A stretch of DNA of 64,000 nucleotides. Origin: Methanocalculus alkaliphilus. GTDB lineage: Archaea; Halobacteriota; Methanomicrobia; Methanomicrobiales; Methanocorpusculaceae. Shown here piece after piece: positions 18,140 through 26,174 of this stretch (position 1 is the stretch's first letter; each line of letters opens with the position of its first letter). A model generated the notes under the pieces. The model saw only the letters and a program-made list of their open reading frames with translations, ran no database searches and was not told where the DNA came from. A program made the translations under genes and the position numbers. The stretch lies in the NCBI RefSeq assembly GCF_024170505.1, contig NZ_JALJYG010000002.1, positions 162,632 through 226,631 of the forward strand, read 5' to 3'.

Positions 18140-18898
18140 TTATTCTTTCTGTCCTGATGAGAAGACCGGGGAGCGATAGACGATACCGGTCGCATTATCC
18201 CGTGTCACTGCGAGGACTCGATTCATGAGCCGTCTGAGGATCCCGGCCGGATCATCCCTGAGCGATTCACAGCTGAGGATCTGCTCATCAAGGTGTTCAT
18301 AAAAACCATCCGATGCAAGGAGGAGAACATCACCTGGATGAAGGCTGATGCTCTTCATCGAAACGGTGAAGTCCCCACCAATACTCCGCGTGATATATGA
18401 TCGCAGCGGGTGATGGATCACTTCGCTTGAGTCGAGGAGGCCACGCTGCACCATCTCGGCGACAAGCGAGTGGTCACGGGTGACGGAGACGACACGGCCG
18501 GAGAGATGGTATGCACGGGAATCTCCGGTATGTGCAATGATAGCTTTATTTCTCCTGATGAAGGCGGCGACGAGCGTCGTCCCCATCCCTTTTGCATTAC
18601 CGGTCGCCGCAGTCTTGACGGCTCTATCTGCCGCTATAAATCCTTCTTCAAGTATACGGTGAAATTCCTCATTTTTGAGACCCCCTGTGTATGCCTCAGA
18701 AAAATGGTCACGCAGTGCCGTGATGGCTATTGATGAGGCCCGATCACCTGCAACCTGCCCACCGATACCATCTGCAACCGCAATAAGATAGCCATCCGGA
18801 AGAGGGAGGATCGTAAAAGAGTCCTCGTTTGCCGGCCTCCCCCCCCGACATGTGAGACCTGCTATCTCACTCCCGATCGTCATCATCCGCCCGATCAT
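18140..18898 (-). CDS. PP2C-family serine/threonine protein phosphatase
   Basis: About 252 residues with all PP2C metal-binding motifs: RPANEDSF (motif 1), AVADGIGGQVAGDRAS (motif 2, Asp and Gly binding the two metals), MGTTLVAAFI (motif 4), HTGDSRAYHL (motif 5-6) and LLLASDGFYEHL (motif 8), ending near DNATGIV, the final Asp-Asn pair. It should dephosphorylate Ser/Thr in cytoplasmic proteins. A TTG at 18910 is also in frame, but the ATG at 18898 follows GGGGAAAG, so I chose it; MM at 18886 is a further option. No kinase gene lies nearby. Confidence 0.88.
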   Translation of the reverse strand: MIGRMMTIGSEIAGLTCRGGRPANEDSFTILPLPDGYLIAVADGIGGQVAGDRASSIAITALRDHFSEAYTGGLKNEEFHRILEEGFIAADRAVKTAATGNAKGMGTTLVAAFIRRNKAIIAHTGDSRAYHLSGRVVSVTRDHSLVAEMVQRGLLDSSEVIHHPLRSYITRSIGGDFTVSMKSISLHPGDVLLLASDGFYEHLDEQILSCESLRDDPAGILRRLMNRVLAVTRDNATGIVYRSPVFSSGQKE

Positions 18899-18975
18899 TG
18901 CTTTCCCCAAACCCCGAATTTCTCCCGGAGAGTCTTCATATGAATAACAATAGTAGCATCGCTGCCTACATTACT

Positions 18976-19425
18976 TCAACCTTTCCAATTATTCCCGATG
19001 CCGGTTGCTGCAATCACCCTTTTTACTATGGGTATTCCCCCGTCAATATAAAGGGCGCCAATCAGCGCCTCGAAGCATTCGGCAAGAACCCTCCCTGACT
19101 GCCATATCTCCTGGCTCTTCTCCCCCTTCCCCCAGAGGACATATGTACTGAGATCAAGAGATTCTGCGGCCATTCTGAGGCGAAGCATATTGACGGCATG
19201 TACCTTCCGGTTCGTAATAATACCTTTGTCAGACTCGCCAGATGCAATGATATCCTCGATAACAAGAAGATCAATCACCGCATCGCCAAGGACGGCGAGC
19301 GCATCCATATGCTGCCCATCCGGGAGGCCGGTTTCGCGTGCGTATGCTGAGCGGGTGAGGGCGCGGGTGAGGAGGGTGGGATCATTGAAGGTGTGGTTGA
19401 TGCGGGATTCAAGCGGGGTTGTCAT
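18976..19425 (-). CDS. Stand-alone RNase III-like domain protein
   Basis: About 149 residues made up almost only of a ribonuclease III fold. The signature region reads MDALAVLGDAVIDLLV (canonical NERLEFLGDAVL) and the second acidic motif VLAECFEALIGALYIDGG is well kept. In the first motif the aspartate after LG is present, but one of the glutamates is replaced by alanine. No double-stranded RNA-binding domain follows. It may still dimerise and cut RNA, as mini-RNase III does, or have another role. I prefer the ATG at 19425 over the in-frame codon at 19503 because the extra residues do not resemble the family. Confidence 0.72.
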   Translation of the reverse strand: MTTPLESRINHTFNDPTLLTRALTRSAYARETGLPDGQHMDALAVLGDAVIDLLVIEDIIASGESDKGIITNRKVHAVNMLRLRMAAESLDLSTYVLWGKGEKSQEIWQSGRVLAECFEALIGALYIDGGIPIVKRVIAATGIGNNWKG

Positions 19426-19569
19426 CCCGGAATATGGGTCAACCAATGGAATAAAATCATTGAAGCTGGAAAGCAGGTGACAACCCGTATAACTCTGAAT
19501 CACCCGGCAATATATTCACAGAGCTTTTTAATAAACTATAATTACCTTAAATCAAGTACAATGACATGA

Positions 19570-20520
19570 ATGAGCCTCCGGAATCCCCTCATCCTTATCG
19601 CCCTCTCTGTCACCCTCCTCCTGAGCATGGCAGCTGCCGTCCTGACCGGGCCGACCAGCATTCCGATCGGCTCCATCCTTACAAACCCAGTCTATTATCA
19701 GATCATCTCTGAGATACGGCTCCCGCGTGTCATCGCCGCCGTGCTTGTCGGGGCAGCGCTTGCAACTGCAGGAACAGCTATGCAGGGGCTCTTCAGGAAT
19801 CCGATGGCCGATCCCTATATCATCGGAACATCCGCTGGAGGGTCACTGGGGGCAGCAATCTCCATCGTCTTCCTTGCAGGCCTTGGCCTCCCCGTCTTCG
19901 CCTTCATTGGTGCGATCGGAGCGACCTTCCTGGTCTATATGATTGCACGGAGGGGAGGGAAGGTCCCGGTTGAGACGCTTCTCCTGACCGGGGTTGCCCT
20001 CTCGATGTTCCTCTCGGCGATGCTCTCATTTCTCATGTATACCGCGGGAAAGAGCCTGCACCAGATCATCTTCTGGCTGATGGGGGGATTCTGGACGGTC
20101 TCCTGGAGCCAGGTTCATGTGGGTCTTCTGATTCCCATCGGATGTGTCGCAATCTACATCTTCGCCCGTGATATCAACATCATCTCCCTTGGAGAAGAGG
20201 AGGCGATGCATCTCGGTGTCAATGTGGAGCAGCTCAAAGTGATCCTCCTCTTCATCAGCTCATTGCTTGCAGGGATTGCCGTCTCCATCGCGGGTGCGAT
20301 AGGGTTCATCGGGCTGATCACCCCGCATATCATGAGAAATATCGTGGGTCCTGATCACCGGGTGCTCCTCCCTGCCGCCATACTCGCCGGGAGCATCCTC
20401 CTTCTCTGGGCTGATACCTTTGCACGGACATTCGGCAACGAGATGCCGGTTGGGATCATCACCTCATTCTTCGGGGCACCCTTCTTCATGTATCTCCTCA
20501 GGAGGCGGATGCGGGCATGA
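19570..20520 (+). CDS. btuC: FecCD/BtuC-type ABC transporter permease
   Basis: A 316-residue polytopic permease of the FecCD family (ten-helix type). The LPRVIAAVLVGAALATAGTAMQG region (split by position, about residues 50-72), the GNPMADP-like FRNPMADPYIIG and the coupling-helix pattern LGEEEAMHLGVNV near residue 212 are all typical. It imports an iron chelate or a corrinoid; I favour a corrinoid because of the neighbouring genes and the methanogen setting. It overlaps the ATPase gene by four bases. AT-rich sequence before it (19520-19560) holds a TATA-like element. Confidence 0.85.
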   Translation: MSLRNPLILIALSVTLLLSMAAAVLTGPTSIPIGSILTNPVYYQIISEIRLPRVIAAVLVGAALATAGTAMQGLFRNPMADPYIIGTSAGGSLGAAISIVFLAGLGLPVFAFIGAIGATFLVYMIARRGGKVPVETLLLTGVALSMFLSAMLSFLMYTAGKSLHQIIFWLMGGFWTVSWSQVHVGLLIPIGCVAIYIFARDINIISLGEEEAMHLGVNVEQLKVILLFISSLLAGIAVSIAGAIGFIGLITPHIMRNIVGPDHRVLLPAAILAGSILLLWADTFARTFGNEMPVGIITSFFGAPFFMYLLRRRMRA

Positions 20521-21788
20521 AGGCAGTTGAGATCACCGGGCTGGATGTCCGTTATGGAGCAGCCAGAATCCTCGAAGAGATAGCATTCTCAGCAGAGCAG
20601 GGGGAGATGATAGGGATCGTCGGTCCGAACGGCTCAGGAAAGACAACCCTTCTCAAGGCGATGAGCCGGATCGTCACCCCTGAGTCCGGTGAGATCTACT
20701 ATAATAATCAGGATATGGCGGATCTCACCTTCCGCCAGCTTGCCAGCGAGGTCGCCGTCGTTCCGCAGGAGATTGCCATCCAGTTCGATTATACCGTCAG
20801 GGAGATCGTAACGATGGGGAGGCACCCCTTCATCGGGAGATTTGCTTCCGAGAGCCGCGAGGATCATGCCATCTGCACCAGGGCGATGAAGCTGGCATCG
20901 GTTGATCATCTTGCCGAGACCTCAGTCAATGCCATCAGCGGGGGGGAGCGGCAGCGTGTCCTCATCGCCCGCGCACTTGCCCAGGAGCCAAAGGTTCTCC
21001 TCCTGGACGAAGCGACCTCAAACCTTGATATCAGCCACCAGATCGAGATCCTCAGCATTATCCGCCGCGAGACGGTCCGGGCATCGATCATCAGTGTCTT
21101 CCATGATCTCAACCTCGCTTCATCCTATTGTGACCGGATTCTGCTCCTGAAAGACCGGCAGATCCATGCGATGGGGCCGCCCGCAGAGGTGCTGACCAGG
21201 GAGAATATCCGGGCCGTCTATGGTGTGGATGTCATCGTCAGGAAGCACCCCCTCACCGGGAGACCCTATATCCTCCTGATGTATGATCATGAGAGGGGAG
21301 CTCCGCAATCCACAAGGATCCATATACTCTGTGGCGGAGGCACGGGATCGGAGCTGATGCAGACCCTCCATGCACAGGGGATACAGATCACAACAGGTGT
21401 CCTCAATATTCTTGATTCAGACTATCTGACAGCAAAGGAGCTTGGGATTATGGTCATCAGCGAGCCGCCATTCTCCCCGATATCAGAAGAGTCAGTATCC
21501 ATACTGAAGAGATGCCTCACGGAGGCGGACCTCATCATCCTCCTGAATATGCCGATTGGGAGGGGCAATATAGAAAATATCAGGGTACTGAATGAATATA
21601 AAGAGAAGGTTGTGATGTATGGGATGGATACCGGTATCCAAGATTACTCCGGAGGAGAGGCGACCCGGCTCATCACTGATCTATGGGGGTGCGGAGCATT
21701 ACGGATAGAAAGTCTCCAGGAGATACAGAACTTTCTTTCATCCAAACGATTCGATGAGAAAAATGATAAGTCCGGGGTGATCATATGA
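20517..21788 (+). CDS. btuD: BtuD-type ABC transporter ATPase with C-terminal extension
   Basis: A 423-residue ATPase; the usual FecE/BtuD ATPase is about 250. Residues 1-255 are the nucleotide-binding domain: Walker A GPNGSGKTT (36-44), Q-loop VVPQE, signature ISGGERQRV (140-148), Walker B LLLDEATSNLD (161-171) and the H-loop FHDLN. Residues 267-423 form a second domain starting ILCGGGTGSELMQTL and including LIILLNMPIGRGNIENI, which looks like a Rossmann-type nucleotide or ligand-binding fold with no function I can name. Similar extensions occur in some archaeal BtuD proteins as far as I recall. Start overlaps the permease stop. Confidence 0.85.
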   Translation: MKAVEITGLDVRYGAARILEEIAFSAEQGEMIGIVGPNGSGKTTLLKAMSRIVTPESGEIYYNNQDMADLTFRQLASEVAVVPQEIAIQFDYTVREIVTMGRHPFIGRFASESREDHAICTRAMKLASVDHLAETSVNAISGGERQRVLIARALAQEPKVLLLDEATSNLDISHQIEILSIIRRETVRASIISVFHDLNLASSYCDRILLLKDRQIHAMGPPAEVLTRENIRAVYGVDVIVRKHPLTGRPYILLMYDHERGAPQSTRIHILCGGGTGSELMQTLHAQGIQITTGVLNILDSDYLTAKELGIMVISEPPFSPISEESVSILKRCLTEADLIILLNMPIGRGNIENIRVLNEYKEKVVMYGMDTGIQDYSGGEATRLITDLWGCGALRIESLQEIQNFLSSKRFDEKNDKSGVII

Positions 21789-21886
21789 GATCGTCATATC
21801 GTATCTCTATCATCGGGGTGTTCCTCATTTTTTCGGTCGCAGTTGCCGGCTGTATGATCCTCCTCCATGGAAGGAGGGGGATCTGA
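21785..21886 (+). CDS. 33-residue hydrophobic small protein
   Basis: A short open frame that overlaps the ATPase stop (ATGA) and encodes a basic N-terminus, one hydrophobic segment and a cysteine in a lipobox-like VAGC context (residues 20-23), then a basic tail. It could be a tiny lipoprotein or membrane peptide coupled to the importer, or a chance frame. No homologue is recalled. Confidence 0.3.
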   Translation: MRSSYRISIIGVFLIFSVAVAGCMILLHGRRGI

Positions 21887-21904
21887 CATCCCCACTAAAC
21901 AATA

Positions 21905-21912
21905 TTTTTTTT
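21905..21912 (+). terminator. T8 tract between btuD and btuF
   Basis: Eight T follow AATA 17 bases after the small ORF. Oligo-T tracts act as archaeal terminators, so btuF may be transcribed partly from its own promoter; no strong TATA was seen in the 55 bases that follow. Confidence 0.4.
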
Positions 21913-21967
21913 GTTTACAACAGACAAGTAGATCATCTTATCTCCTCCCCTCTCACATAGAAGAGGC

Positions 21968-23008
21968 ATGAAACCCAGTACAAGGATGATACTTCCTCTC
22001 CTCCTCCTTGTGACGCTGTCCGGACTCATCTCACCAGTCTGTGGTGCTGAGAACCCCGATCATGACCGGGTGATCAGAATCACCGATGATCAGGGGACTG
22101 TGATGACCTTCCAGGGGTATCCGCAACGCATCGTCTCTCTGGCACCCTCAAATACCGAGATCCTCTTTGCACTCGGACTTGGGGAGCGGGTTGTCGGGGT
22201 TGCCGATCTCTCGGATTACCCCCCTGAGGCGGCAGCGGTTCCACAGGTCGGCGGGTACAGCACCATCAGTGTCGAAAGGGTCGTTGCTCTTGAGCCTGAT
22301 CTCATCGTCGGGGTGGAGGGCAACACCGAGGAGGTCCTCAGCCGTCTCCGTTCTATGGGGCATACCGTCATCGTCCTCAGTCCGGAGACGATGGATGAGA
22401 TCCTCGATAATATCAATCTCATCGGTGAGATCACCGGGGTCCGGGAGAGCGCTCTGGCTCTTACAAATGAATTAGAGCTGCGGACCACGACGATAACCGA
22501 CAGGACAGAGGCGATTCCCGGACGCCCCACCGTGGCCCATGTCGTCTGGCATGAGCCGGTCTGGGTCTCGGGGGACCGGACATTCCAGAATGAGGTGATA
22601 CGGGCTGCCGGAGGCGAGAATGTCTTTGCTCATCTCGACGAGTGGGAGATCGTCGGTCTTGAGGAGTTCATCGTCACAAACCCCGATTACATCTTCGTCA
22701 GTTCAGGGACCGGGATGGGAACTGCAGGCCAGAATGTCATCTATCAGTATTTTATGACCGAACCGCGATTCCAGAACCTCAATGCAGTCAAGAACCATCA
22801 GGTGATCCTCGTCGATGCCGATATCATCAGCCGTGCAGGCCCCCGGATCGTCGATGCACTTGAGGAGGTTGCAGCCGCGATACACCCTGAACTCTTTGAC
22901 GCTACAACCGGGAAGGAGCATCCCCCTGCCGAAGCCCCGGTATCTCTCTTCACTCCTGCCATGGCACTCCTCCTGGCCACCGGGCTCTTCCTGGGGAGAC
23001 GGGTGTGA
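21968..23008 (+). CDS. btuF: BtuF-like periplasmic-type substrate-binding protein
   Basis: A 346-residue cluster A (class III) binding protein. Residues 1-26 are a signal peptide and the first lobe opens with IVSLAPSNTEILFALG (about 58-73) as in BtuF. A run of 20 hydrophobic residues near the C-terminus (about 326-344) ends in GRRV, so the protein is held on the outer face of the membrane by a C-terminal anchor rather than a lipid. It likely captures corrinoid for the BtuCD importer just upstream; an iron-chelate is the alternative. It overlaps the TIM-barrel gene by four bases. Confidence 0.85.
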   Translation: MKPSTRMILPLLLLVTLSGLISPVCGAENPDHDRVIRITDDQGTVMTFQGYPQRIVSLAPSNTEILFALGLGERVVGVADLSDYPPEAAAVPQVGGYSTISVERVVALEPDLIVGVEGNTEEVLSRLRSMGHTVIVLSPETMDEILDNINLIGEITGVRESALALTNELELRTTTITDRTEAIPGRPTVAHVVWHEPVWVSGDRTFQNEVIRAAGGENVFAHLDEWEIVGLEEFIVTNPDYIFVSSGTGMGTAGQNVIYQYFMTEPRFQNLNAVKNHQVILVDADIISRAGPRIVDALEEVAAAIHPELFDATTGKEHPPAEAPVSLFTPAMALLLATGLFLGRRV

Positions 23009-23730
23009 CAGGGTCATCCACATACTGCCTCATCGATCATCCCCTTGATGAGGCACTCGCACTCCTCTCCGACTACACCAGCCGCGTTGAGATCCTCTCT
23101 GATGGCCTCCATTCGCTCTTCTATCATGAGGAGATCTGCTATTCATATGATCTCAAGTACAGCGTCCATGCGCCATGCGGGGATATCAACCCTGCATCGG
23201 TGAATGAACGGATGCGACGGGCCTCTATTGAAGCACTGTCAGGTCTCTCCCTGATCGCAGATCGGATCGGTGCCGATCGTCTGGTCGTCCATCCGGGCCA
23301 TCTCTTTGAGAGTGGGATGCGGGATGCCGCAGAGACCGCCCTTGACCGGTCGCTCGTCGATCTCGCAGCAGTACAGGAGGAGCGGGGGGTCAGGTTCGCA
23401 CTAGAGAATATGGGGAGCTGGGACCCCTATCTCTTTAAAACGCCGGATTGTGCAGAAAGGATCACCAGTCTCGGTCTTGGGATCACCCTGGATCTCGGTC
23501 ATGCCCATCTCAATGGCCTCGCCGGGGCATTTCTTGAGACCGATGGGATCATCCACCTCCACCTCCATGACAACTGCGGGGTCTTTGACTCGCATAATGC
23601 CATTGGAAACGGAACGATCCCGTACCCGGATCTCATGCAGACATTTCCTGACGATGCAACGGCCGTCATTGAGACGCAGCGGATGGATCAGTTCATTCAG
23701 AGTCTTCATTATCTTGACGGGCTCAACTGA
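23005..23730 (+). CDS. Xylose isomerase-like TIM-barrel protein
   Basis: A 241-residue cytoplasmic protein of the AP endonuclease 2/sugar-phosphate isomerase superfamily. Likely metal-binding groups are seen at YSVHAPCGD, VVHPGH, ALENMG, TLDLGHAH and HLHLHDN, the common His/Glu/Asp pattern of this fold. Function cannot be named: isomerase, epimerase or endonuclease IV-like activities are all possible. It starts with GTG overlapping the btuF stop, so it is expressed with the importer, which hints at a role in handling the imported compound; that link is inference. It ends 11 bases from the convergent mmp10. Confidence 0.7.
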   Translation: MTGSSTYCLIDHPLDEALALLSDYTSRVEILSDGLHSLFYHEEICYSYDLKYSVHAPCGDINPASVNERMRRASIEALSGLSLIADRIGADRLVVHPGHLFESGMRDAAETALDRSLVDLAAVQEERGVRFALENMGSWDPYLFKTPDCAERITSLGLGITLDLGHAHLNGLAGAFLETDGIIHLHLHDNCGVFDSHNAIGNGTIPYPDLMQTFPDDATAVIETQRMDQFIQSLHYLDGLN

Positions 23731-23741
23731 CCCTCGCCAGC

Positions 23742-24971
23742 TCACCTCCCATACAGATTGATCATCCCGATAAGATCCGTAAAGCCGCAGAATTCCATCT
23801 CAAGCACCCCGTCACGGGTCATCCCCATACTCGTCTCGGCATCGGCGGTGAGCATCTCAGGCCCACGGATCACCTGCCGGTGAATGCCATCTGCCGAGAG
23901 GATCGCCTCGGCCTCGGGGAGGAAGACGAATGAACGGCCGGGGATGATGACCGTCCCGGCAAGGGTGCTCAGATCAAGCCCCCGGAGATCATCTGCGGTG
24001 ATGAGGCAGGCGATCTCTTTTGCCACAGGGACGACATCGCCGCCGCCACAGGCATCAAGTATCTCCCGGATGAAGGGGGCGGCGACACTCCCGGTGATGA
24101 CGGAGGCGGTACCTTCCACCCGCGGAAGGCGGGCGATGAGATCCGGCTCATGCCGGATCGCAAACGGGGATCCGATATCGGGATCGGCAAGCGGGGTCCC
24201 GGAGACCTTCATTGTACAGCATGCAGCCGCCGATGCGACCATGGCAGAGAACTCCTCCACCGTCTGAACCGGATGATCAGCGATGATGGGACCATTTTCA
24301 AGGATCAGACCCTGATCGGTCGCATTGGCAAACCGCATCAGGATATGGCCTTTCACCCCGATCTCCTCAAGCCAGCGGCAGGTCTCCTCAAGGACCGTAC
24401 CATCGTTGACACCAGGGAGGATCACCGAGGCGGCATAGACATCGATCTCTGAGGCCAGCCGCCGGATGATCTCAAGAGAGACCTCCGGGGTCGGGTCATT
24501 CATGTATCGCTGCCTGAGCGCGGGATCGCTCGCAAAGACGGTGAATGAGATCTCGGTGAGCCCTGCTTCGATGAGAATATCGGCGATGCCGGGGTCGTCA
24601 AATCCTTTTCCGCTTGTATATCCGATATGCAGCGGAGCCTCCAGACTTGCAAGGAGATCAACAAGATCAAGGAACTCCGGGTAGCAGCTCGGGTCCCCGC
24701 CCCCGCTGATGGTGACGCGGGTGATATCTCCCCTGACAGACTGAATATCGGCAAGGACGGCATCTGCGATCTCGCGGAGGGGTTTGAAGCCCGGATACTC
24801 TTCTTTCACACCCTTCCTGCAATAATCGCATCCCTTCATGAACGGAAGGCAGTACCTGCATCCAAATGCCGGGATCTCCTTCTTTCCTGTATGCCGGAAG
24901 TAGCAGTATGCACAGAAACCACGGCAGTCGATCCCCGGCCGCCCACCGATATCGACCGTCAGCTGAACCAT
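23742..24971 (-). CDS. mmp10: Methanogenesis marker protein 10 (Mmp10), B12-dependent radical SAM McrA arginine methylase
   Basis: A 409-residue radical SAM enzyme. The cluster-binding motif is C16-x3-C20-x2-C23 in IDCRGFCAYCYF, followed by an additional Cys set C38, C41, C48 and C51, the arrangement typical of Mmp10. Mmp10 installs the C5 methyl group on an arginine near the active site of methyl-coenzyme M reductase alpha subunit and needs cobalamin. ISGGGDPSCYPEF marks the SAM-binding strand. It is one of the clearest signs that this is a methanogen. It lies downstream of, and on the same strand as, the DUF362-ferredoxin gene. Confidence 0.9.
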   Translation of the reverse strand: MVQLTVDIGGRPGIDCRGFCAYCYFRHTGKKEIPAFGCRYCLPFMKGCDYCRKGVKEEYPGFKPLREIADAVLADIQSVRGDITRVTISGGGDPSCYPEFLDLVDLLASLEAPLHIGYTSGKGFDDPGIADILIEAGLTEISFTVFASDPALRQRYMNDPTPEVSLEIIRRLASEIDVYAASVILPGVNDGTVLEETCRWLEEIGVKGHILMRFANATDQGLILENGPIIADHPVQTVEEFSAMVASAAACCTMKVSGTPLADPDIGSPFAIRHEPDLIARLPRVEGTASVITGSVAAPFIREILDACGGGDVVPVAKEIACLITADDLRGLDLSTLAGTVIIPGRSFVFLPEAEAILSADGIHRQVIRGPEMLTADAETSMGMTRDGVLEMEFCGFTDLIGMINLYGR

Positions 24972-25000
24972 TGGGAAATATTCGGTTCGAGAGGTTATAA

Positions 25001-26164
25001 TTACTGCCGGTTGCCGAAGAGGAGGCGGGAGAGGAGCGAGTCTCTGATCCCGATTGCCGCAGCCTCACAGGACTCATGGCAGCAATAGCAGCGGATGCAG
25101 AGGGAGAGATCGATCTCCGCAACCCGGTTTTTCAGGGTGACGGCATCGACCGGGCAGATCCGCTCGCATGCGCCGCAGCCGATGCAGGCAGACGGGATAA
25201 CCTCTGGGTAGGGTGTGATGATCCGGCCGGAGTGCTGGAGGCGGGCAAGGATCTTTCTCATTATCTTCATCCGGAGGCCTGCCGGACGTTTCGTATCGGG
25301 AAGGCGGAACGGGGCGATACGAAGCGAGGCGGGATCATCCCCGATGATCAGGGGAGCCGTTGGGAGGAGCCCCCGCTCTTCTGCCGCCGTGATCGTCGGG
25401 ATACTCTCCGGGGGTATCCCGATTGCTGAGGAAATGACATAATCGAGGGCATGGGGATCTCTGGATCCAAGGATCAGCCCGATATCACGGGGGATCCCCG
25501 ACATCGGCCCGTTCCCTTCCATCCCGGTGACGGCATCCATCAGGTGCAGGACCGGGCAGACGGCGCCATGGAGATCGATCAGCATCTCGGAGAACCCTTC
25601 CGCTTCCGGGAAGCGGGTATGGAAAAGCGACTTCTCATGGCCGGGGATGAGGCCGAAGAGATTCTTGACCGCGCCTGTATAGGTCGTCAGGAGATGGGTC
25701 TTGGGCTTGGAGATGGTGATGATTGCATCCACAGTCGCCGCAGGGGAGATGATGAGGAACCGCTTCACCACGATGCCATCCGGGGATCCACGGGTGGTGT
25801 GTGAGACATCGTCGTTGAGGGAGACACCCGGTATCTCGCCGAGGGGTGTGATCCCGGATCGCCTGTAAGCCCGCCTGAGGGATGCCGGGGTGTAGCGGAC
25901 CCCGGCACCCGGACTGTCCCCGATGAGAACAGTGCATCCCTGCGCAATCAGGATCCGTGCAACCGCCCCGATGACGGCGGGATGGGTCGTCACCGCCTTC
26001 TCCGGATCGGTTCCGGCAAGAAGGTTCGGCTTCAGAAGGACGGTCATACCGGGACGGACAAATGACCCGATCCCACCGAGGAGATCAAGTGTCCGCCGGA
26101 CCGCGGCGTCCACCATCTTCTCATCATAGGAATCGCAGAAGACGGAGGCGACGGATGTATCCAT
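25001..26164 (-). CDS. DUF362 protein with C-terminal 2[4Fe-4S] ferredoxin domain
   Basis: About 387 residues. Residues 1-300 are a DUF362 domain (VLLKPNLLAG, ITISKPKTHLLT, AVKNLFGLIPG), a family found in many methanogens and anaerobes but without settled function. The C-terminal 55 residues hold two ferredoxin motifs, CIGCGACERICP and CIRCYCCHESC, for two [4Fe-4S] clusters, so it probably transfers electrons. I chose the ATG at 26164, which avoids overlap with thrS. Placement just upstream of mmp10 suggests, without proving, an electron donor for that radical SAM enzyme. Confidence 0.8.
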   Translation of the reverse strand: MDTSVASVFCDSYDEKMVDAAVRRTLDLLGGIGSFVRPGMTVLLKPNLLAGTDPEKAVTTHPAVIGAVARILIAQGCTVLIGDSPGAGVRYTPASLRRAYRRSGITPLGEIPGVSLNDDVSHTTRGSPDGIVVKRFLIISPAATVDAIITISKPKTHLLTTYTGAVKNLFGLIPGHEKSLFHTRFPEAEGFSEMLIDLHGAVCPVLHLMDAVTGMEGNGPMSGIPRDIGLILGSRDPHALDYVISSAIGIPPESIPTITAAEERGLLPTAPLIIGDDPASLRIAPFRLPDTKRPAGLRMKIMRKILARLQHSGRIITPYPEVIPSACIGCGACERICPVDAVTLKNRVAEIDLSLCIRCYCCHESCEAAAIGIRDSLLSRLLFGNRQ

Positions 26165-26174
26165 AAAAAGTGGG

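Noticed and set aside
19500..19569. Cobalamin riboswitch before the ABC importer
   Set aside because: The gap is too short and AT-rich, with no B12-box-like element.
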